A stretch of 64,000 nucleotides of DNA from Bartonella sp. HY038 (GCF_014117425.1 NZ_CP059725.1:372001-436000); one strand, 5' to 3'; shown: positions 37,183 through 48,528, numbered from the stretch's first letter. Numbers and translations are program-made. The notes: a model not told the origin generated them from the letters alone.

Positions 37183-38823
37183 ATGGAGTGGGTACAGAAT
37201 TATATGCCCGTCGGTAATTTATGGGTTTCCAGCATTATCGCGGCAATTCCTATTTTATTCTTTTTTATTGCACTAACAATGTTACGAATGAAAGGTTATC
37301 TTGCCGGTACTATTACCGTGTTGCTAACTTTTCTTATCGCAATTATTGTCTATAAAATGCCAATAAGTGCCGCGTTGGCATCAGGTGTTTACGGCTTTTT
37401 TTATGGGCTATGGCCAATTGCTTGGATTATTGTTGGTGCAGTATTTCTTTACAAGATATCAGTCGCTACAGGGCAATTTGATATTATCCGCAATTCGATT
37501 TTAGGTATTACTCCCGATCAGCGTATTCAATTATTGCTAGTTGGCTTTGCTTTTGGCGCATTTTTGGAAGGCGCTGCTGGTTTTGGTGCACCTGTTGCTA
37601 TTACTGCCGCTTTGCTTGTTGGCCTTGGCTTCCGTCCGCTTTATGCAGCAGGACTTTGTCTTATTGCTAATACAGCGCCGGTTGCTTTTGGCGCCATGGG
37701 TATTCCGATTATCGTTGCTGGGCAGGTTTCCAATATTGATCCATTTTTAATTGGTCAAATGGCTGGTCGCCAATTGCCGCTTTTGTCCATTTTGGTACCT
37801 TTTTGGCTCATTTTGATTATGGATGGTTGGCGCGGTGTGCGTGAAACATGGCCAGCTATTTTAGTTGCCGGTGGTTCTTTTGCCGTGGTGCAATATCTCA
37901 CTGCCAATTTTATTGGGCCAGAATTACCTGATATTACAGCAGCCATTGCCACACTGATCATCTTGCCGGTATTTTTACGCTTTTGGCAGCCAAAGCGCAT
38001 CTTCCGTTTCGATGATGCAGCGACTGAAAATGAAGCGCACCATTTTACGGCGGGACAAATTGTCAAAGCGTGGTCACCTTTTATCATATTGACTGTATTT
38101 GTTAGCCTTTGGAGTATTGTGCCATTTAAAAATCTATTCAAATCAGGTGGTACGTTAGAAAGTTGGGTTTCGCAGCTACAAGTGCCTTATTTGCATAATC
38201 TGGTGCATAAAACCCAACCCATTGTCGATCCCAATGCTCCTTTAGCAGCAATTTATAAGTTTGATTGGTTTTCGGCAACGGGTACCTCAATCTTGTTGGC
38301 GGCAATCTTGACGATTATTGTCCTTGGCATGAAGCCGGCAAAAGCCATCGCAACATTTGGCACAACCTTAAAAGATTTGGCTGTGCCGATTTATTCTATC
38401 GGTATGGTATTGGCTTTTGCGTTTCTCGCTAATTTTTCAGGGCTTTCAACAACGCTGGCACTTGCTTTGTCGCATACTGGATCGGCATTTACGTTTTTCT
38501 CGCCCTTCCTTGGTTGGTTAGGGGTGTTTGTAACCGGTTCCGATACCTCGTCAAATGCCTTGTTTGCCGCGTTACAAGCAACAACAGCTCACCAAATTGG
38601 CGTTTCAGATGTTCTATTGGTTGCAGTTAATACAACAGGTGGCGTAACCGGTAAAATGATTTCACCGCAATCAATTGCGATCGCCTGTGCGGCTGTTGGA
38701 CTTGTCGGTAAGGAGTCAGATCTTTTCCGCTTCACAGTTAAACACTCACTCGCATTATGTGCTTTTGTTGGTATTATTACCACCATTCAAGCCTATGTCT
38801 TGCCTTGGATGATCCCTGCATGA
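37183..38823 (+). CDS. lldP: L-lactate permease
   Basis: LldP imports L-lactate (and often glycolate) with protons. The start [14 protein letters not shown] is chosen because GGAGGAGG lies 6 nt upstream; a longer frame begins within the promoter region. The 546-residue protein has more than ten membrane helices and family segments such as [36 protein letters not shown] and [16 protein letters not shown]. It is the first gene of lldP-lldR-lldD, and its stop codon overlaps the lldR start (ATGA). Confidence 0.95.
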   Translation: MEWVQNYMPVGNLWVSSIIAAIPILFFFIALTMLRMKGYLAGTITVLLTFLIAIIVYKMPISAALASGVYGFFYGLWPIAWIIVGAVFLYKISVATGQFDIIRNSILGITPDQRIQLLLVGFAFGAFLEGAAGFGAPVAITAALLVGLGFRPLYAAGLCLIANTAPVAFGAMGIPIIVAGQVSNIDPFLIGQMAGRQLPLLSILVPFWLILIMDGWRGVRETWPAILVAGGSFAVVQYLTANFIGPELPDITAAIATLIILPVFLRFWQPKRIFRFDDAATENEAHHFTAGQIVKAWSPFIILTVFVSLWSIVPFKNLFKSGGTLESWVSQLQVPYLHNLVHKTQPIVDPNAPLAAIYKFDWFSATGTSILLAAILTIIVLGMKPAKAIATFGTTLKDLAVPIYSIGMVLAFAFLANFSGLSTTLALALSHTGSAFTFFSPFLGWLGVFVTGSDTSSNALFAALQATTAHQIGVSDVLLVAVNTTGGVTGKMISPQSIAIACAAVGLVGKESDLFRFTVKHSLALCAFVGIITTIQAYVLPWMIPA

Positions 38824-39608
38824 CATCTTTAAAGTCAATAGAGCCTCATAGTGTTTCTTTACGCATTGAAAATGAAATTGAGGCTTTTATCAAAAAGCAA
38901 AGTTTGAAAGCAGGCGATCGTTTGCCTTCAGAACGCGCTTTGGTTGGCTTACTCAATGCTTCGCGGGCAACCATCCGCGAAGCTGTTAGCAAACTCTCTG
39001 TACGCGGTGTTATTGAAGTGCGCAAATCTGGTATGGTGGTTGGTGAACCTATGCCAGAGGTTTGGGCAGATAAAACTATTATTACCCCGCTTACGCCGCT
39101 TCTGACTGAGAAAAATGGCTATCATCATGATGTCATGGAAACCAGAGAAGCGCTAGAAGGCGCAACCTGCTATTATGCGGCGATGCGCGCCGATAGGCTG
39201 GCAAAGGGCCGCATTTTGCAATGCCTTAATGCTATACAAAATGGCCATGGGCAGGTTGATGCCAATGAAGAGGCGCGGCTCGATGCGGCTTTTCATATGG
39301 CAATTGCCGAGGCTTCCGACAATATTATTTTGCAGCAAGTTATGTCTAGTTTATTTGGGCTCTTGCAGCTTAATATTTCGCAAAGTCATAAAAAGCTTTA
39401 TAATGTGCCACGTAATTTTGATATGATTTTTGAACAGCATCAGGCTATCTATAAAGCAATCGAGCGTAATGATTGTGAAGGCGCGCGTAACGCCTCCAAT
39501 ACTCATCTTGATTTCGTTGTAACAACAATTAAGCAAATAGACGATGATACGGCACGCAAATTGCGAGCGCAAAGCGCCAAGCAAAGCCGCACCGCTAAAA
39601 AAATGTGA
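38820..39608 (+). CDS. lldR: FadR-family GntR regulator, probable L-lactate repressor LldR
   Basis: A 262-residue regulator with an N-terminal winged helix-turn-helix ([37 protein letters not shown] across about residues 36-70) and a C-terminal FCD ligand domain ([33 protein letters not shown], with conserved metal-binding Asp/His). Its place between lactate permease and dehydrogenase, and the TTGGTC/GACCAA sites in the operon promoter, indicate lactate-responsive autoregulation. The start overlaps the lldP stop. Confidence 0.92.
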   Translation: MTSLKSIEPHSVSLRIENEIEAFIKKQSLKAGDRLPSERALVGLLNASRATIREAVSKLSVRGVIEVRKSGMVVGEPMPEVWADKTIITPLTPLLTEKNGYHHDVMETREALEGATCYYAAMRADRLAKGRILQCLNAIQNGHGQVDANEEARLDAAFHMAIAEASDNIILQQVMSSLFGLLQLNISQSHKKLYNVPRNFDMIFEQHQAIYKAIERNDCEGARNASNTHLDFVVTTIKQIDDDTARKLRAQSAKQSRTAKKM

Positions 39609-39617
39609 GTAAATATT

Positions 39618-40757
39618 ATGATTATATCTTCTATTTCCGATTATCGTGAAGCCGCAAGGCGCAAATTACCACCCTTTCTCTATCATTATATTGATGGCGG
39701 TGCTTATGCTGAGCATACGCTGAAAAGAAATGTTTCTGATTTATCCGATATTGCTCTGCGTCAACGTATATTAAAAGATGTTGCCGAGTTAAGTTTGGAA
39801 ACAGAAATATTTGGTGAAAAATTTGCCATGCCTGTCGGTTTGTCACCAGTTGGTTTGACTGGCATGTATGCACGCCGTGGTGAAGTACAGGCGGCAAAAG
39901 CTGCAGCTTCTCGCAATGTGCCTTTTACCCTATCAACCGTCTCAGTTTGCCCGATTGCTGAAGTGCAAAGCCAATCGTCAAAGCCAATCTGGTTTCAGCT
40001 TTATGTGCTTAAAGATCGCGGCTTTATGCGTGATGTTTTGGAGCGCGCACAAGCAGCTGGCATAACCACCTTGGTGTTTACCGTAGATATGCCGGTGCCA
40101 GGTGCGCGGTATCGCGATAGACATTCGGGCATGTCAGGCCCTCATGCCAAATTAAAGCAAGTTTTCCAAGGTGCAACTCACCCTGCTTGGGCTTGGGATG
40201 TTGGCATTAAAGGTAAGCCACATGATCTTGGCAATATTTCTACCTATCGTGGCCAACCAACTAATTTAGAAGATTATATTGGTTGGCTTGGTGCAAATTT
40301 TGATCCATCGATCAGTTGGAAAGATCTTGAGTGGATTCGCGAATTTTGGAAAGGTCCAATGCTTATCAAGGGCATATTGGACGTTGATGATGCGCGTGAT
40401 GCTGTGCGTTTTGGTGCCGATGGTGTTATTGTTTCAAACCATGGTGGTCGGCAACTTGATGGTGTTTTATCATCTTGTCGCGCTTTGCCAGATATTGCTA
40501 ATGCCGTTAAGGGCGATTTAAAAGTAGTGGCAGATAGCGGTATTCGCTCCGGGCTTGATGTTGTGCGTATGTTGGCACTCGGCGCTGATTTTACTATGGT
40601 GGGGCGTGCCTTTGCCTATGCCTTGGCTGCAGAGGGTGAAGCAGGGGTTTGCAATATGCTTGATATTCTTGCCAAGGAAATGCGCGTTGCTATGGCACTA
40701 ACGGGAGCGAAAAGCATATCTGAAATTGATTCCCGTTCGCTTGTGCCAGAAAAATAA
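39618..40757 (+). CDS. lldD: L-lactate dehydrogenase (quinone), FMN-dependent
   Basis: LldD oxidises L-lactate to pyruvate at the inner membrane and passes electrons to quinone. The 379-residue protein has the alpha-hydroxyacid oxidase fold: [14 protein letters not shown] near the N-terminus, [25 protein letters not shown], the catalytic His in [10 protein letters not shown], and the FMN phosphate site [19 protein letters not shown]. It follows lldR by 9 bases. The electrons it produces can be used by the Cyo oxidase encoded just upstream. Confidence 0.95.
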   Translation: MIISSISDYREAARRKLPPFLYHYIDGGAYAEHTLKRNVSDLSDIALRQRILKDVAELSLETEIFGEKFAMPVGLSPVGLTGMYARRGEVQAAKAAASRNVPFTLSTVSVCPIAEVQSQSSKPIWFQLYVLKDRGFMRDVLERAQAAGITTLVFTVDMPVPGARYRDRHSGMSGPHAKLKQVFQGATHPAWAWDVGIKGKPHDLGNISTYRGQPTNLEDYIGWLGANFDPSISWKDLEWIREFWKGPMLIKGILDVDDARDAVRFGADGVIVSNHGGRQLDGVLSSCRALPDIANAVKGDLKVVADSGIRSGLDVVRMLALGADFTMVGRAFAYALAAEGEAGVCNMLDILAKEMRVAMALTGAKSISEIDSRSLVPEK

Positions 40758-40808
40758 GTTTAAAAGAAAAATAAATTTAAATGCAAAATAGCTTTTAATG
40801 GGGTTTAT

Positions 40809-40849
40809 AAAAATCCCCATATTGATTAACGTCAATATGGGGATTTTTT
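40809..40849. terminator. Bidirectional terminator between lldD and the SURF1-like gene
   Basis: A 17-bp perfect stem (AAAAATCCCCATATTGA with its complement, loop TTAACG) carries A and T runs on either side, so it can serve both convergent transcripts. Confidence 0.93.
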
Positions 40850-40908
40850 AATGCCTATCTAGCCAATAAACCAATGGTGTAGGGATTAAAAGCCTTTAGC
40901 GGATAAGT

Positions 40909-41667
40909 TTATGTTTTGCGTCTATTGGTATAAATAATGTAGCCAGCCGCTAAAACCATGCCAGCTGCTAAGGTAAACCAGGTTAAAAAATAGCCTAAAT
41001 GGTTGTTTCTAAATTCCACAACGGTAAGGCCGCCAATTGGCACTTTACCAATATTGGGTGTTTTATCAGCATCAATAAAATAGGGCGCAACGTTGCCGCC
41101 ACTAAGCCCTAATTTTTGCGCCATAGCAGGAATATTGCGGGTGAACCAGCGATTCTCTTGCGGATTATTCTTACGCATGAGATAACCTTCACCTTCGCCC
41201 ATGCGAAGCAAGCCTTGAATTGTGGTTTCACCATCAACTTCGCCCCCCTTGCGTGAGCCGCGATCCGAACGATCCATGGGCACAAAACCGCGATTGATAA
41301 AGACAATGGTGCCATCATCTTTTTCAAAAGGTACCACTAACCAATAGCCTGCACCCGCATCGGCAACGGCGGTAATGAGAATCTCTTTGTCATTTAAAAA
41401 ATGGCCATGAACTTTAACAGGTAGATATTCGTCATTATCCTTTGTTACATCTGGCCATTTGTCTTTGTTGGGCGCATCAACCGCAGGTTGGTGGATACGC
41501 TGTTCTACTTTGGCAATAAGATCAAGCTTCCACGCACGGCGTTCCACTTGCCAAATGCCAAGCGCCATAAATAAGCAAAAAAGCACGGTACACAGACCAA
41601 GAAACATAATGGTCCAAAAGCCAAAGCCTTTTTGTTCTGAGGTCGAATTATTTGTTTTTGTCATCAT
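40909..41667 (-). CDS. SURF1-like oxidase assembly protein
   Basis: SURF1 proteins help insert haem into haem-copper oxidases. The 252-residue protein has the family layout of two membrane helices at the ends (FWTIMFLGLCTVLFCLFMALGIWQ and GYFLTWFTLAAGMVLAAGYIIY) around a periplasmic domain with VKVHGHFL, GYWLVVPF and INRGFVP. The signature ALGIWQVERRAWKLDLI matches SURF1. In relatives this gene usually lies directly after cyoD; here the lactate operon lies between and the gene is on the opposite strand. The start MMTKTNN follows AAAGAGAAACT. Confidence 0.9.
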   Translation of the reverse strand: MMTKTNNSTSEQKGFGFWTIMFLGLCTVLFCLFMALGIWQVERRAWKLDLIAKVEQRIHQPAVDAPNKDKWPDVTKDNDEYLPVKVHGHFLNDKEILITAVADAGAGYWLVVPFEKDDGTIVFINRGFVPMDRSDRGSRKGGEVDGETTIQGLLRMGEGEGYLMRKNNPQENRWFTRNIPAMAQKLGLSGGNVAPYFIDADKTPNIGKVPIGGLTVVEFRNNHLGYFLTWFTLAAGMVLAAGYIIYTNRRKT

Positions 41668-41745
41668 AGTTTCTCTTTTACCATGCAAATTTAATAATAA
41701 AAGTGTCAATATTGGCGCAGTTTAGTTGTATAGATCGAAAAAGAC

Positions 41746-41774
41746 TTGACCTTTTGCCCATCTACCCCTATAGA
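41746..41774 (+). promoter_or_regulatory. Predicted rpmB promoter
   Basis: TTGACC and TATAGA are separated by exactly 17 bases, about 110 bases upstream of the rpmB ATG, leaving a leader of about 100 bases. Confidence 0.7.
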
Positions 41775-41884
41775 AACCCAACTTTTGAAAAATTCCTGAT
41801 GGCAATTGTGCGATTATGATTTAACTTTTAGATCTATTCAATACAGTTTTTTATCAGATTACAAACCATTTAGAAGGTGATATC

Positions 41885-42178
41885 ATGTCCCGCGCTTGTG
41901 AATTGACCGGTAAGTCAGTACAGTACGGCAATAATGTGAGCCACGCCAATAACAGGACGCGTCGCCGCTTTTTGCCTAATCTTTGCAATGTAACTCTTAT
42001 TTCCGATACTCTCGGTCAGAGCTACCGTTTACGTGTATCTGCCCATGCATTGCGCTCGGTAGAACATCGTGGTGGTCTTGATGCTTTCCTCGTAAAGGCT
42101 GCAGATGTTGAATTGTCTCAACGTGCACGTCTTTTAAAGCGTCAAATCGTTAAAAAGCAAGCTGAACAAGCTGCTTAA
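41885..42178 (+). CDS. rpmB: 50S ribosomal protein L28
   Basis: L28 is a small basic protein of the large ribosomal subunit. The 97-residue length is typical for alphaproteobacteria. It starts [23 protein letters not shown] and includes [11 protein letters not shown] and [36 protein letters not shown] precedes the ATG. It has its own promoter and terminator. Confidence 0.98.
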   Translation: MSRACELTGKSVQYGNNVSHANNRTRRRFLPNLCNVTLISDTLGQSYRLRVSAHALRSVEHRGGLDAFLVKAADVELSQRARLLKRQIVKKQAEQAA

Positions 42179-42205
42179 GTCGCTATCCAGCGAAAAGAAT
42201 CATCG

Positions 42206-42229
42206 GGCTGGCTTTCGCCAGCCTTTTTT
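42206..42229 (+). terminator. Terminator of rpmB
   Basis: GGCTGGC-TTTC-GCCAGCC is followed by six T. Confidence 0.93.
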
Positions 42230-42255
42230 CTGGTTCCATTACCCAGGTTAAAAAA

Positions 42256-42891
42256 ATGAAACAGACCGAATCTGTTATTCTTGCCATTTTTGCCATGTGT
42301 GTGGCGGTAACTGCCTCCAATATTTTAGTGCAATACCCTTTTTCGTGGTTTGGGCTTGAGCATGTGCTCACCTATGGCGCTTTTATCTATCCTTTTGCTT
42401 TTCTTATCAATGATTTGACCAATCGGCGTTTTGGGCCCCAAATTGCCCGCTATGTTGTTTATGCTGGCTTTATAGCTGGGCTTGGCGTGTCATGGATATT
42501 AGCAACACCGCGCCTTGCCATTGCATCAGGCTCTGCTTTCCTTTTTGCCCAATTATTAGATATTGCTGTTTTTGGCCCATTGCGCCAACGTACATGGTGG
42601 CAGGCACCGCTTGCGGCAGCGCTTGCCGGCTCTGTGCTTGATACGTTGATTTTCTTTGGGCTTGCCTTTGCACCAGTATTTGGGTTTATTGATACTGCAA
42701 CGGGTTTGCCAGATCAGTCAATTGCCGGCACAACCGCATTTTGGGGTGGAAATATTGCGATCTGGTTATCGCTTGCGATTGGTGATTTTTGGGTGAAGGT
42801 GGCGATGGCAATATTTATGCTGCTGCCCTATGGTACATTTCTCGCCCTGTTTTCCCCTGCGACTTACAACAAAAGCAAAGTAAGTAAATAA
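42256..42891 (+). CDS. yhhQ: Queuosine precursor transporter (VUT/YhhQ family)
   Basis: YhhQ-family proteins import preQ0/preQ1, precursors of the tRNA modification queuosine. The 211-residue protein has about six membrane helices, with the conserved region YGAFIYPFAFLINDLTNRRFG (first motif), FLFAQLLDIAVFGPLRQRTWWQAP, and SVLDTLIFFGLAF. It is flanked by terminators and follows rpmB. No queuosine biosynthesis gene is in the window, so preQ0 uptake is inferred from the family. Confidence 0.9.
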   Translation: MKQTESVILAIFAMCVAVTASNILVQYPFSWFGLEHVLTYGAFIYPFAFLINDLTNRRFGPQIARYVVYAGFIAGLGVSWILATPRLAIASGSAFLFAQLLDIAVFGPLRQRTWWQAPLAAALAGSVLDTLIFFGLAFAPVFGFIDTATGLPDQSIAGTTAFWGGNIAIWLSLAIGDFWVKVAMAIFMLLPYGTFLALFSPATYNKSKVSK

Positions 42892-42902
42892 TCAATTTTT
42901 TA

Positions 42903-42930
42903 AAAGGCTCTGATAAATTCAGAGCTTTTT
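42903..42930 (+). terminator. Terminator of yhhQ
   Basis: GCTCTGA pairs with TCAGAGC around a 5-nt loop and is followed by TTTTT. Confidence 0.8.
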
Positions 42931-42985
42931 GCTTTATTGAAGTTTATAATAGACAGTTGATCCATGCTAATGCAATTTGGGTAAA

Positions 42986-43819
42986 ATGCCTCATTCATCT
43001 ATAAGTCACGATGCAATTTTGGAAATTATGTGTGCTGCCAGTGTAAAGGCCGGCAATTACATTATGGCGCATTATCAACAACCGATATTGATTGAAGAAA
43101 AAAGCGATCATTCTCCAGTGACGATCGCTGACCAAGGGGCGGAAGCGATTATCTTAGCCACTTTACGCAAAGCTTTCGCTGAAATTCCAATTATCGCCGA
43201 GGAAGAGGTGGCAAGCGGCGTTAAAACAAACTTGGCATCACGGTTTTTCCTCGTTGATCCATTAGATGGTACGCGCGAATTTATTGCCCAAAATGGCGAA
43301 TTTACCGTCAATATTGCTTTGATTGACAACTATTGTCCTTTATTAGGGGTGATATTTATACCGGCAGAACATAAGCTTTATGTCGGTAGTCCCAATGGGG
43401 CATTTTTATATCATGTTACCCATGGCAAAAAAGGTGATGGGGTAAGACTAAGCACACGGCAAATGCCAAGCAATCCAATTGCAGTGATGAGTCGCTCGCA
43501 CCGCTGCACGATAACCGATAAATGGCTCGATAATCATCAGGTTGAGCATCGTTTGGCGGTTGGCTCATCGCTAAAGTTTTGCCTTGTTGCCGAAGGTAAA
43601 GCAGATATTTATCCGCGCTTTGAACCATGTATGACGTGGGATGTTGCGGCGGGTGACGCCATTTTAAGAGCTGCTGGCGGCACAATGGTTGATGAAGCAG
43701 GTAATCCCATTCGCTATGGCGCATGCGATGTAAGTGCTGATCCTTGCCATAAACAAGGTATATTTTTTGCAGTTGGCGATGAAGCGGGGTTTAAAAAACT
43801 AACCTCGTCTTACAATTAG
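42986..43819 (+). CDS. cysQ: 3'(2'),5'-bisphosphate nucleotidase CysQ
   Basis: CysQ removes the 3'-phosphate from PAP/PAPS, controlling sulfate assimilation. The 277-residue protein shows the inositol-phosphatase metal motifs: IAEEEVASG, VDPLDGTREFI (with the Mg-binding DPLDGT) and TWDVAAGDAILRAAGG near the C-terminus. I choose the ATG (MPHSSIS) over a TTG three codons upstream. It converges on the methyltransferase gene with a four-base overlap of their 3' ends. Confidence 0.94.
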   Translation: MPHSSISHDAILEIMCAASVKAGNYIMAHYQQPILIEEKSDHSPVTIADQGAEAIILATLRKAFAEIPIIAEEEVASGVKTNLASRFFLVDPLDGTREFIAQNGEFTVNIALIDNYCPLLGVIFIPAEHKLYVGSPNGAFLYHVTHGKKGDGVRLSTRQMPSNPIAVMSRSHRCTITDKWLDNHQVEHRLAVGSSLKFCLVAEGKADIYPRFEPCMTWDVAAGDAILRAAGGTMVDEAGNPIRYGACDVSADPCHKQGIFFAVGDEAGFKKLTSSYN

Positions 43820-44727
43820 TTTGATTTTGGTGGCATTAGGACATCAGCCAGCGAAACTTTGGCAGAGCCACGTTTCGATGGTTTTTGCTGATCTGGGTGA
43901 GGGGCCCAACCGGATAGCCAAACAAAATTAAAGGTTGCGCGAATACGGCCATCGCTATCGGCAAAACGTGAAGCATAGATTTCTGCTACTCGCATAAAGA
44001 AGCGTTTTGAAACAGGGCGGCGCGAGCGGTCAAATAAAGCATTTTGCATGCCCATTTGCCGTAAATCGCGCATCAGATCAAAAGCATTGTCATAGCGCAC
44101 GGTGACACTTTCAATATCGCTTACCGGCATGGCAAAGCCCGCCCTTTGTAGTAAAGCACCTGCATCGCGCACATCAATAAATGGGTAAATACGCGGACTT
44201 ACGCCGCCATAAATTTCGTTTTCAGCTTGTAAAAGACTTTCGCGCAATTCACCCAAAGTGCCGGCACCTGCAAGACAGGCTAAAAACAATCCATCGGGGC
44301 GCAGTGCTTCGCGAATTTGAATAAAGACGCCTGGCGTGTCATTGGTCAGGTGAAGCGAAAGCAGTGAAACGATAAGATCAGCTGATTCTGCAGGTAAATC
44401 CAAAAACTCGCGGCTGCGTATTAAGGCGCTATAAGTGTCATCAATAAAGTGTTTATTTGTTTCAATGCGAGTAATGTTTTTTACTTTTTGGCTCCGCCCC
44501 ATGCTATCGGCCACAACACCGTTAAAGCCATGCAGGTCTAACGCATTTTCAAATATACGCTCAACCGGTTGCAGTCTTTCTTCCAAATCTACAGCCATGC
44601 GTTTTAATAAAAAATCAACGCCGCTATCCTTATGTTTTAAGGCGCGGTGACGATAAGATTCAATTAAATCAAGGTCGAAGATTTGTGGGTTTTGGCTCAA
44701 AACAATCTCATTGCAAAAAAGGGGCAT
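43816..44727 (-). CDS. BioC/NDUFAF5-like SAM-dependent methyltransferase-fold protein
   Basis: A class I SAM-methyltransferase-fold protein of 303 residues. It resembles alphaproteobacterial relatives of NDUFAF5, the mitochondrial complex I assembly factor that hydroxylates an arginine of NDUFS7, and of BioC. The N-terminal IESYRHRALKHKDSGVDFLLKRM segment is not longer than usual. The glycine-rich SAM motif is weak (NALDLHGFNGVV), while DLIVSLLSLHLTNDTPG and LRPDGLFLACLAG match motifs II and III. Usual neighbour of comF in the order, as here, divergently. Substrate uncertain. Confidence 0.8.
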   Translation of the reverse strand: MPLFCNEIVLSQNPQIFDLDLIESYRHRALKHKDSGVDFLLKRMAVDLEERLQPVERIFENALDLHGFNGVVADSMGRSQKVKNITRIETNKHFIDDTYSALIRSREFLDLPAESADLIVSLLSLHLTNDTPGVFIQIREALRPDGLFLACLAGAGTLGELRESLLQAENEIYGGVSPRIYPFIDVRDAGALLQRAGFAMPVSDIESVTVRYDNAFDLMRDLRQMGMQNALFDRSRRPVSKRFFMRVAEIYASRFADSDGRIRATFNFVWLSGWAPHPDQQKPSKRGSAKVSLADVLMPPKSN

Positions 44728-44849
44728 TCATCAAAATGCTTAAAGCATTTTTTGCAGCAAATTTAAAGCTCTTTGATTTGAGTTTATAAATAGCAGTTTT
44801 GTTTTTTGAAATATTGTTTTACACTCTGCTAAGAAGCGGGGGCTTTATC

Positions 44850-45617
44850 ATGCAAGAACTATCTTGGCGGCAAAATATTTTACGTTTGTTCAAAGAAATT
44901 GGTATTTTATCAGGAAATGTGCTCTTTCCACCTATTTGTGTTGGGTGTGGTGTTTTGGTTGCGCAAACCGGTACTATTTGTCCGCAATGTTGGGCAAAGT
45001 TGCAGTTTATAACGCCGCCCTTTTGTCCCGTCATGGGTACGCCACATAAATTTAGTTTGGAAGGTGAGCTATTATCAGTGCAAGCATTAAATGACCCACC
45101 GCCTTTTGACCGCGCGCGTGCGGTGCTTGTCCATGATGGTCTAGCGCGAACATTGGTAAGCCGTTTAAAATTTGGTGATCGTACAGAACTTGCGCCATGG
45201 ATGGCAAAATGGATGGTGGTAGCAGGGCGCGAACTCTTAATCGAGAAAGATTTTATAATACCAGTACCGCTTCATCATATTCGTTTTTTTAAGCGTGGTT
45301 ATAATCAAGCAGCAGAGCTTGGGCGCAATATTGCTCGGCAAAAAAATATTGTATTTTATCCACAAGCTTTACTGCGGCATAAAAATACACCGCCGCAAGT
45401 TGGTTTAACTAAAATAGAGCGGCAAAAAAACGTCGCCAATGCCTTTGAAGTGCCAGATAAATATCGTGATAAGCTTAAAAATAAACGTATTTTACTGGTT
45501 GATGATGTGTTAACCACTGGTTCAACCTTGCGTGCAGCAGCCAAAGCTTTAAAGGATGGTGGCGCGGCAAAGGTGGATGTTTTAACCTTTTCGCATCGTC
45601 TTGATTTCATACTTTAA
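44850..45617 (+). CDS. comF: ComF family protein (phosphoribosyltransferase-like)
   Basis: ComF homologues are needed for DNA uptake in competent bacteria, but in this group the role is uncertain. The 255-residue protein begins with a zinc-ribbon-like part (PPICVGCGVL and ICPQCWAKL, four Cys) and ends in a phosphoribosyltransferase domain with the PRPP loop LLVDDVLTTGSTLRAA. GFKRGYNQAAELGR-type sequence (FFKRGYNQAAELGRNIAR) is diagnostic. The start MQELSWRQ follows GCGGGGGC. Its 3' end overlaps yraN by four bases. Confidence 0.92.
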   Translation: MQELSWRQNILRLFKEIGILSGNVLFPPICVGCGVLVAQTGTICPQCWAKLQFITPPFCPVMGTPHKFSLEGELLSVQALNDPPPFDRARAVLVHDGLARTLVSRLKFGDRTELAPWMAKWMVVAGRELLIEKDFIIPVPLHHIRFFKRGYNQAAELGRNIARQKNIVFYPQALLRHKNTPPQVGLTKIERQKNVANAFEVPDKYRDKLKNKRILLVDDVLTTGSTLRAAAKALKDGGAAKVDVLTFSHRLDFIL

Positions 45618-45982
45618 TTAAAAGAAGCAAAATTTTTAATGTGAGTGGGGAGCCGCCAAGGCCGAATAATGATAACATCAAACCGCAGCGATAAAGATGC
45701 AGCGTCTTTTTGTTGGGCAAGCCAAATATCTGCTGCCGCCATGATGCGCTTTTGGCTCATAAAATCAACTGCATCATGACCAGACATAAGATCTTTTCGT
45801 GCTTTTACTTCAATAATCAGTATGGTTTTACCACGCCTTGCAATTAAATCAATTTCGCCGCTTTTGGTTTTAAAACGGCGCGCAACAATCCAATAACCTT
45901 TTAACAATAAATAAAGGGCGGCGATATTCTCAGCGCGCAAGCCCTTTTTATAAGTTGTTTTCTTTGGTTGTTTACGTGTCAT
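45614..45982 (-). CDS. yraN: UPF0102/YraN family nuclease-fold protein
   Basis: YraN proteins have a Holliday-junction-resolvase-like fold but no established function. The 122-residue protein shows RAENIAALYLLLKGYWIVAR, then the nuclease-like motif KSGEIDLIARRGKTILIIEVKAR (Glu-x-Asp and Glu-x-Lys pair). It overlaps the 3' end of rsmI by 11 bases, the usual rsmI-yraN pairing in alphaproteobacteria. Confidence 0.93.
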   Translation of the reverse strand: MTRKQPKKTTYKKGLRAENIAALYLLLKGYWIVARRFKTKSGEIDLIARRGKTILIIEVKARKDLMSGHDAVDFMSQKRIMAAADIWLAQQKDAASLSLRFDVIIIRPWRLPTHIKNFASFN

Positions 45983-46877
45983 TGCTTCTTAAAGCCATCA
46001 GACGCAAATAAAGCTCTTGACGTTTTTGCCCCGTAATTGATGCAGCTTCTTGGGCAGCTTTTGGGGCTGGCATAGATTTTGCTAAATCAAGCAGCAAGGC
46101 GTCAATATCATTTGCATCAAAAGACTTTTCCTTAGCAAGCGGCCGACCAACCACCAAAACAATCTCGCCGCGAATACGATCAACCTCTGCATATTTTTGT
46201 GCCAAAATGCCTAAATTATCGCAGTCGAAAGTCTCAAAGGTTTTAGTAAGTTCACGGGTTAAAGCTGCAGGGCGATCAGCCCCGAAAACTTCCGCCATAT
46301 CGGCAAGGGTTTCAGATGCACGGTGGGGCGATTCATAAAAGATCAACGTTGTATCCATGTGGCTTAAATCTTGCAATTGCTTGATACGCGCCCCCTTTTT
46401 GGTTGGCAAAAAACCATTGAAGAAAAAACTATCAGTAGGTAAGCCAGTGGCAACAAGCGCGGTTAACAGCGCTGATGCACCGGGAATGGGGACAACTTTA
46501 ATTCCGGCTTCACGCGCTTGCGTAACAAGACGAAAACCCGGATCAGAGATCAAAGGCGTGCCGGCATCAGAAACAAGAGCCACAGATTTACCTGAAAGCA
46601 AGGATTCAATCAGCATTGGGCCACTTGTTTGCGCGTTATGCTCATGATAGCTAACGGCTTTTTTGTGAATGGCATAACGGTCAAGCAAAACCCGTGTTGT
46701 GCGCGTATCTTCACAAGCTAAGACATCACAAGCCGCCAAAACTTCAAGCGCGCGAATGGTGATATCGCCAAGATTGCCAATCGGCGTTGAAACAAGATAA
46801 AGCGCATTTTCAATTACTGGGGCTTGATAATTATGAGCACCGATAATGTAGCGCTTACTATCTTCATTCTGGGTCAT
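45972..46877 (-). CDS. rsmI: 16S rRNA 2'-O-methyltransferase RsmI
   Basis: RsmI methylates the 2'-hydroxyl of C1402 in 16S rRNA, tuning decoding. The 301-residue protein shows the tetrapyrrole-methylase fold: YLVSTPIGNLGDITIRALE near residue 28, ACEDTRTT, SDAGTPLISDPGFRLV, and FYESPHRASETL. It is co-transcribed with yraN. Confidence 0.97.
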   Translation of the reverse strand: MTQNEDSKRYIIGAHNYQAPVIENALYLVSTPIGNLGDITIRALEVLAACDVLACEDTRTTRVLLDRYAIHKKAVSYHEHNAQTSGPMLIESLLSGKSVALVSDAGTPLISDPGFRLVTQAREAGIKVVPIPGASALLTALVATGLPTDSFFFNGFLPTKKGARIKQLQDLSHMDTTLIFYESPHRASETLADMAEVFGADRPAALTRELTKTFETFDCDNLGILAQKYAEVDRIRGEIVLVVGRPLAKEKSFDANDIDALLLDLAKSMPAPKAAQEAASITGQKRQELYLRLMALRSNDT

Positions 46878-46949
46878 GTTTTTCTCTTAACTTATCGGCT
46901 TTGGTGCGTTTTTGCCAGTGTGTTGCCAACGCTAATGATTGTGTGTTGA

Positions 46950-47004
46950 CTATGTATTTTATAAAATTTGTGCCACGTTCTTGTTGACAAGAAGCATGGC
47001 ACAA
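46950..47004 (-). terminator. Terminator after the aspartate aminotransferase gene
   Basis: TTGTGCCA/TGGCACAA and the inner TTCTTG/CAAGAA form an interrupted 14-bp stem (46968-47004). On the minus strand it is followed by AATTTTATAAAAT. Confidence 0.6.
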
Positions 47005-47036
47005 ACACAATAGAATATAAGCTCAAGTCGCAATTT

Positions 47037-48323
<1,287 letters not shown>

Positions 48324-48479
48324 CTATGCGCTGATATGAAAAAAAGTGCAATGATCGCACAGCAATTTTACCAAAAAAAATGGCATTTAAAGGTTTTATT
48401 CAATTTATTATTAACGCAACAATAAATCTATTAAGAACAGTTTTAATTTATCATTATAGGACAAAATATATTTTAAAAA

Positions 48480-48511
48480 TAGAAATTTCTACCCGATCAT
48501 ACGGGTAGAAA
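48480..48511 (-). terminator. Terminator of the VWA protein gene
   Basis: TTTCTACCCG pairs with CGGGTAGAAA around a 6-nt loop, with a T-rich tract on the minus strand after the stem. Confidence 0.8.
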
Positions 48512-48528
48512 AATATCTTGAAATTTTG

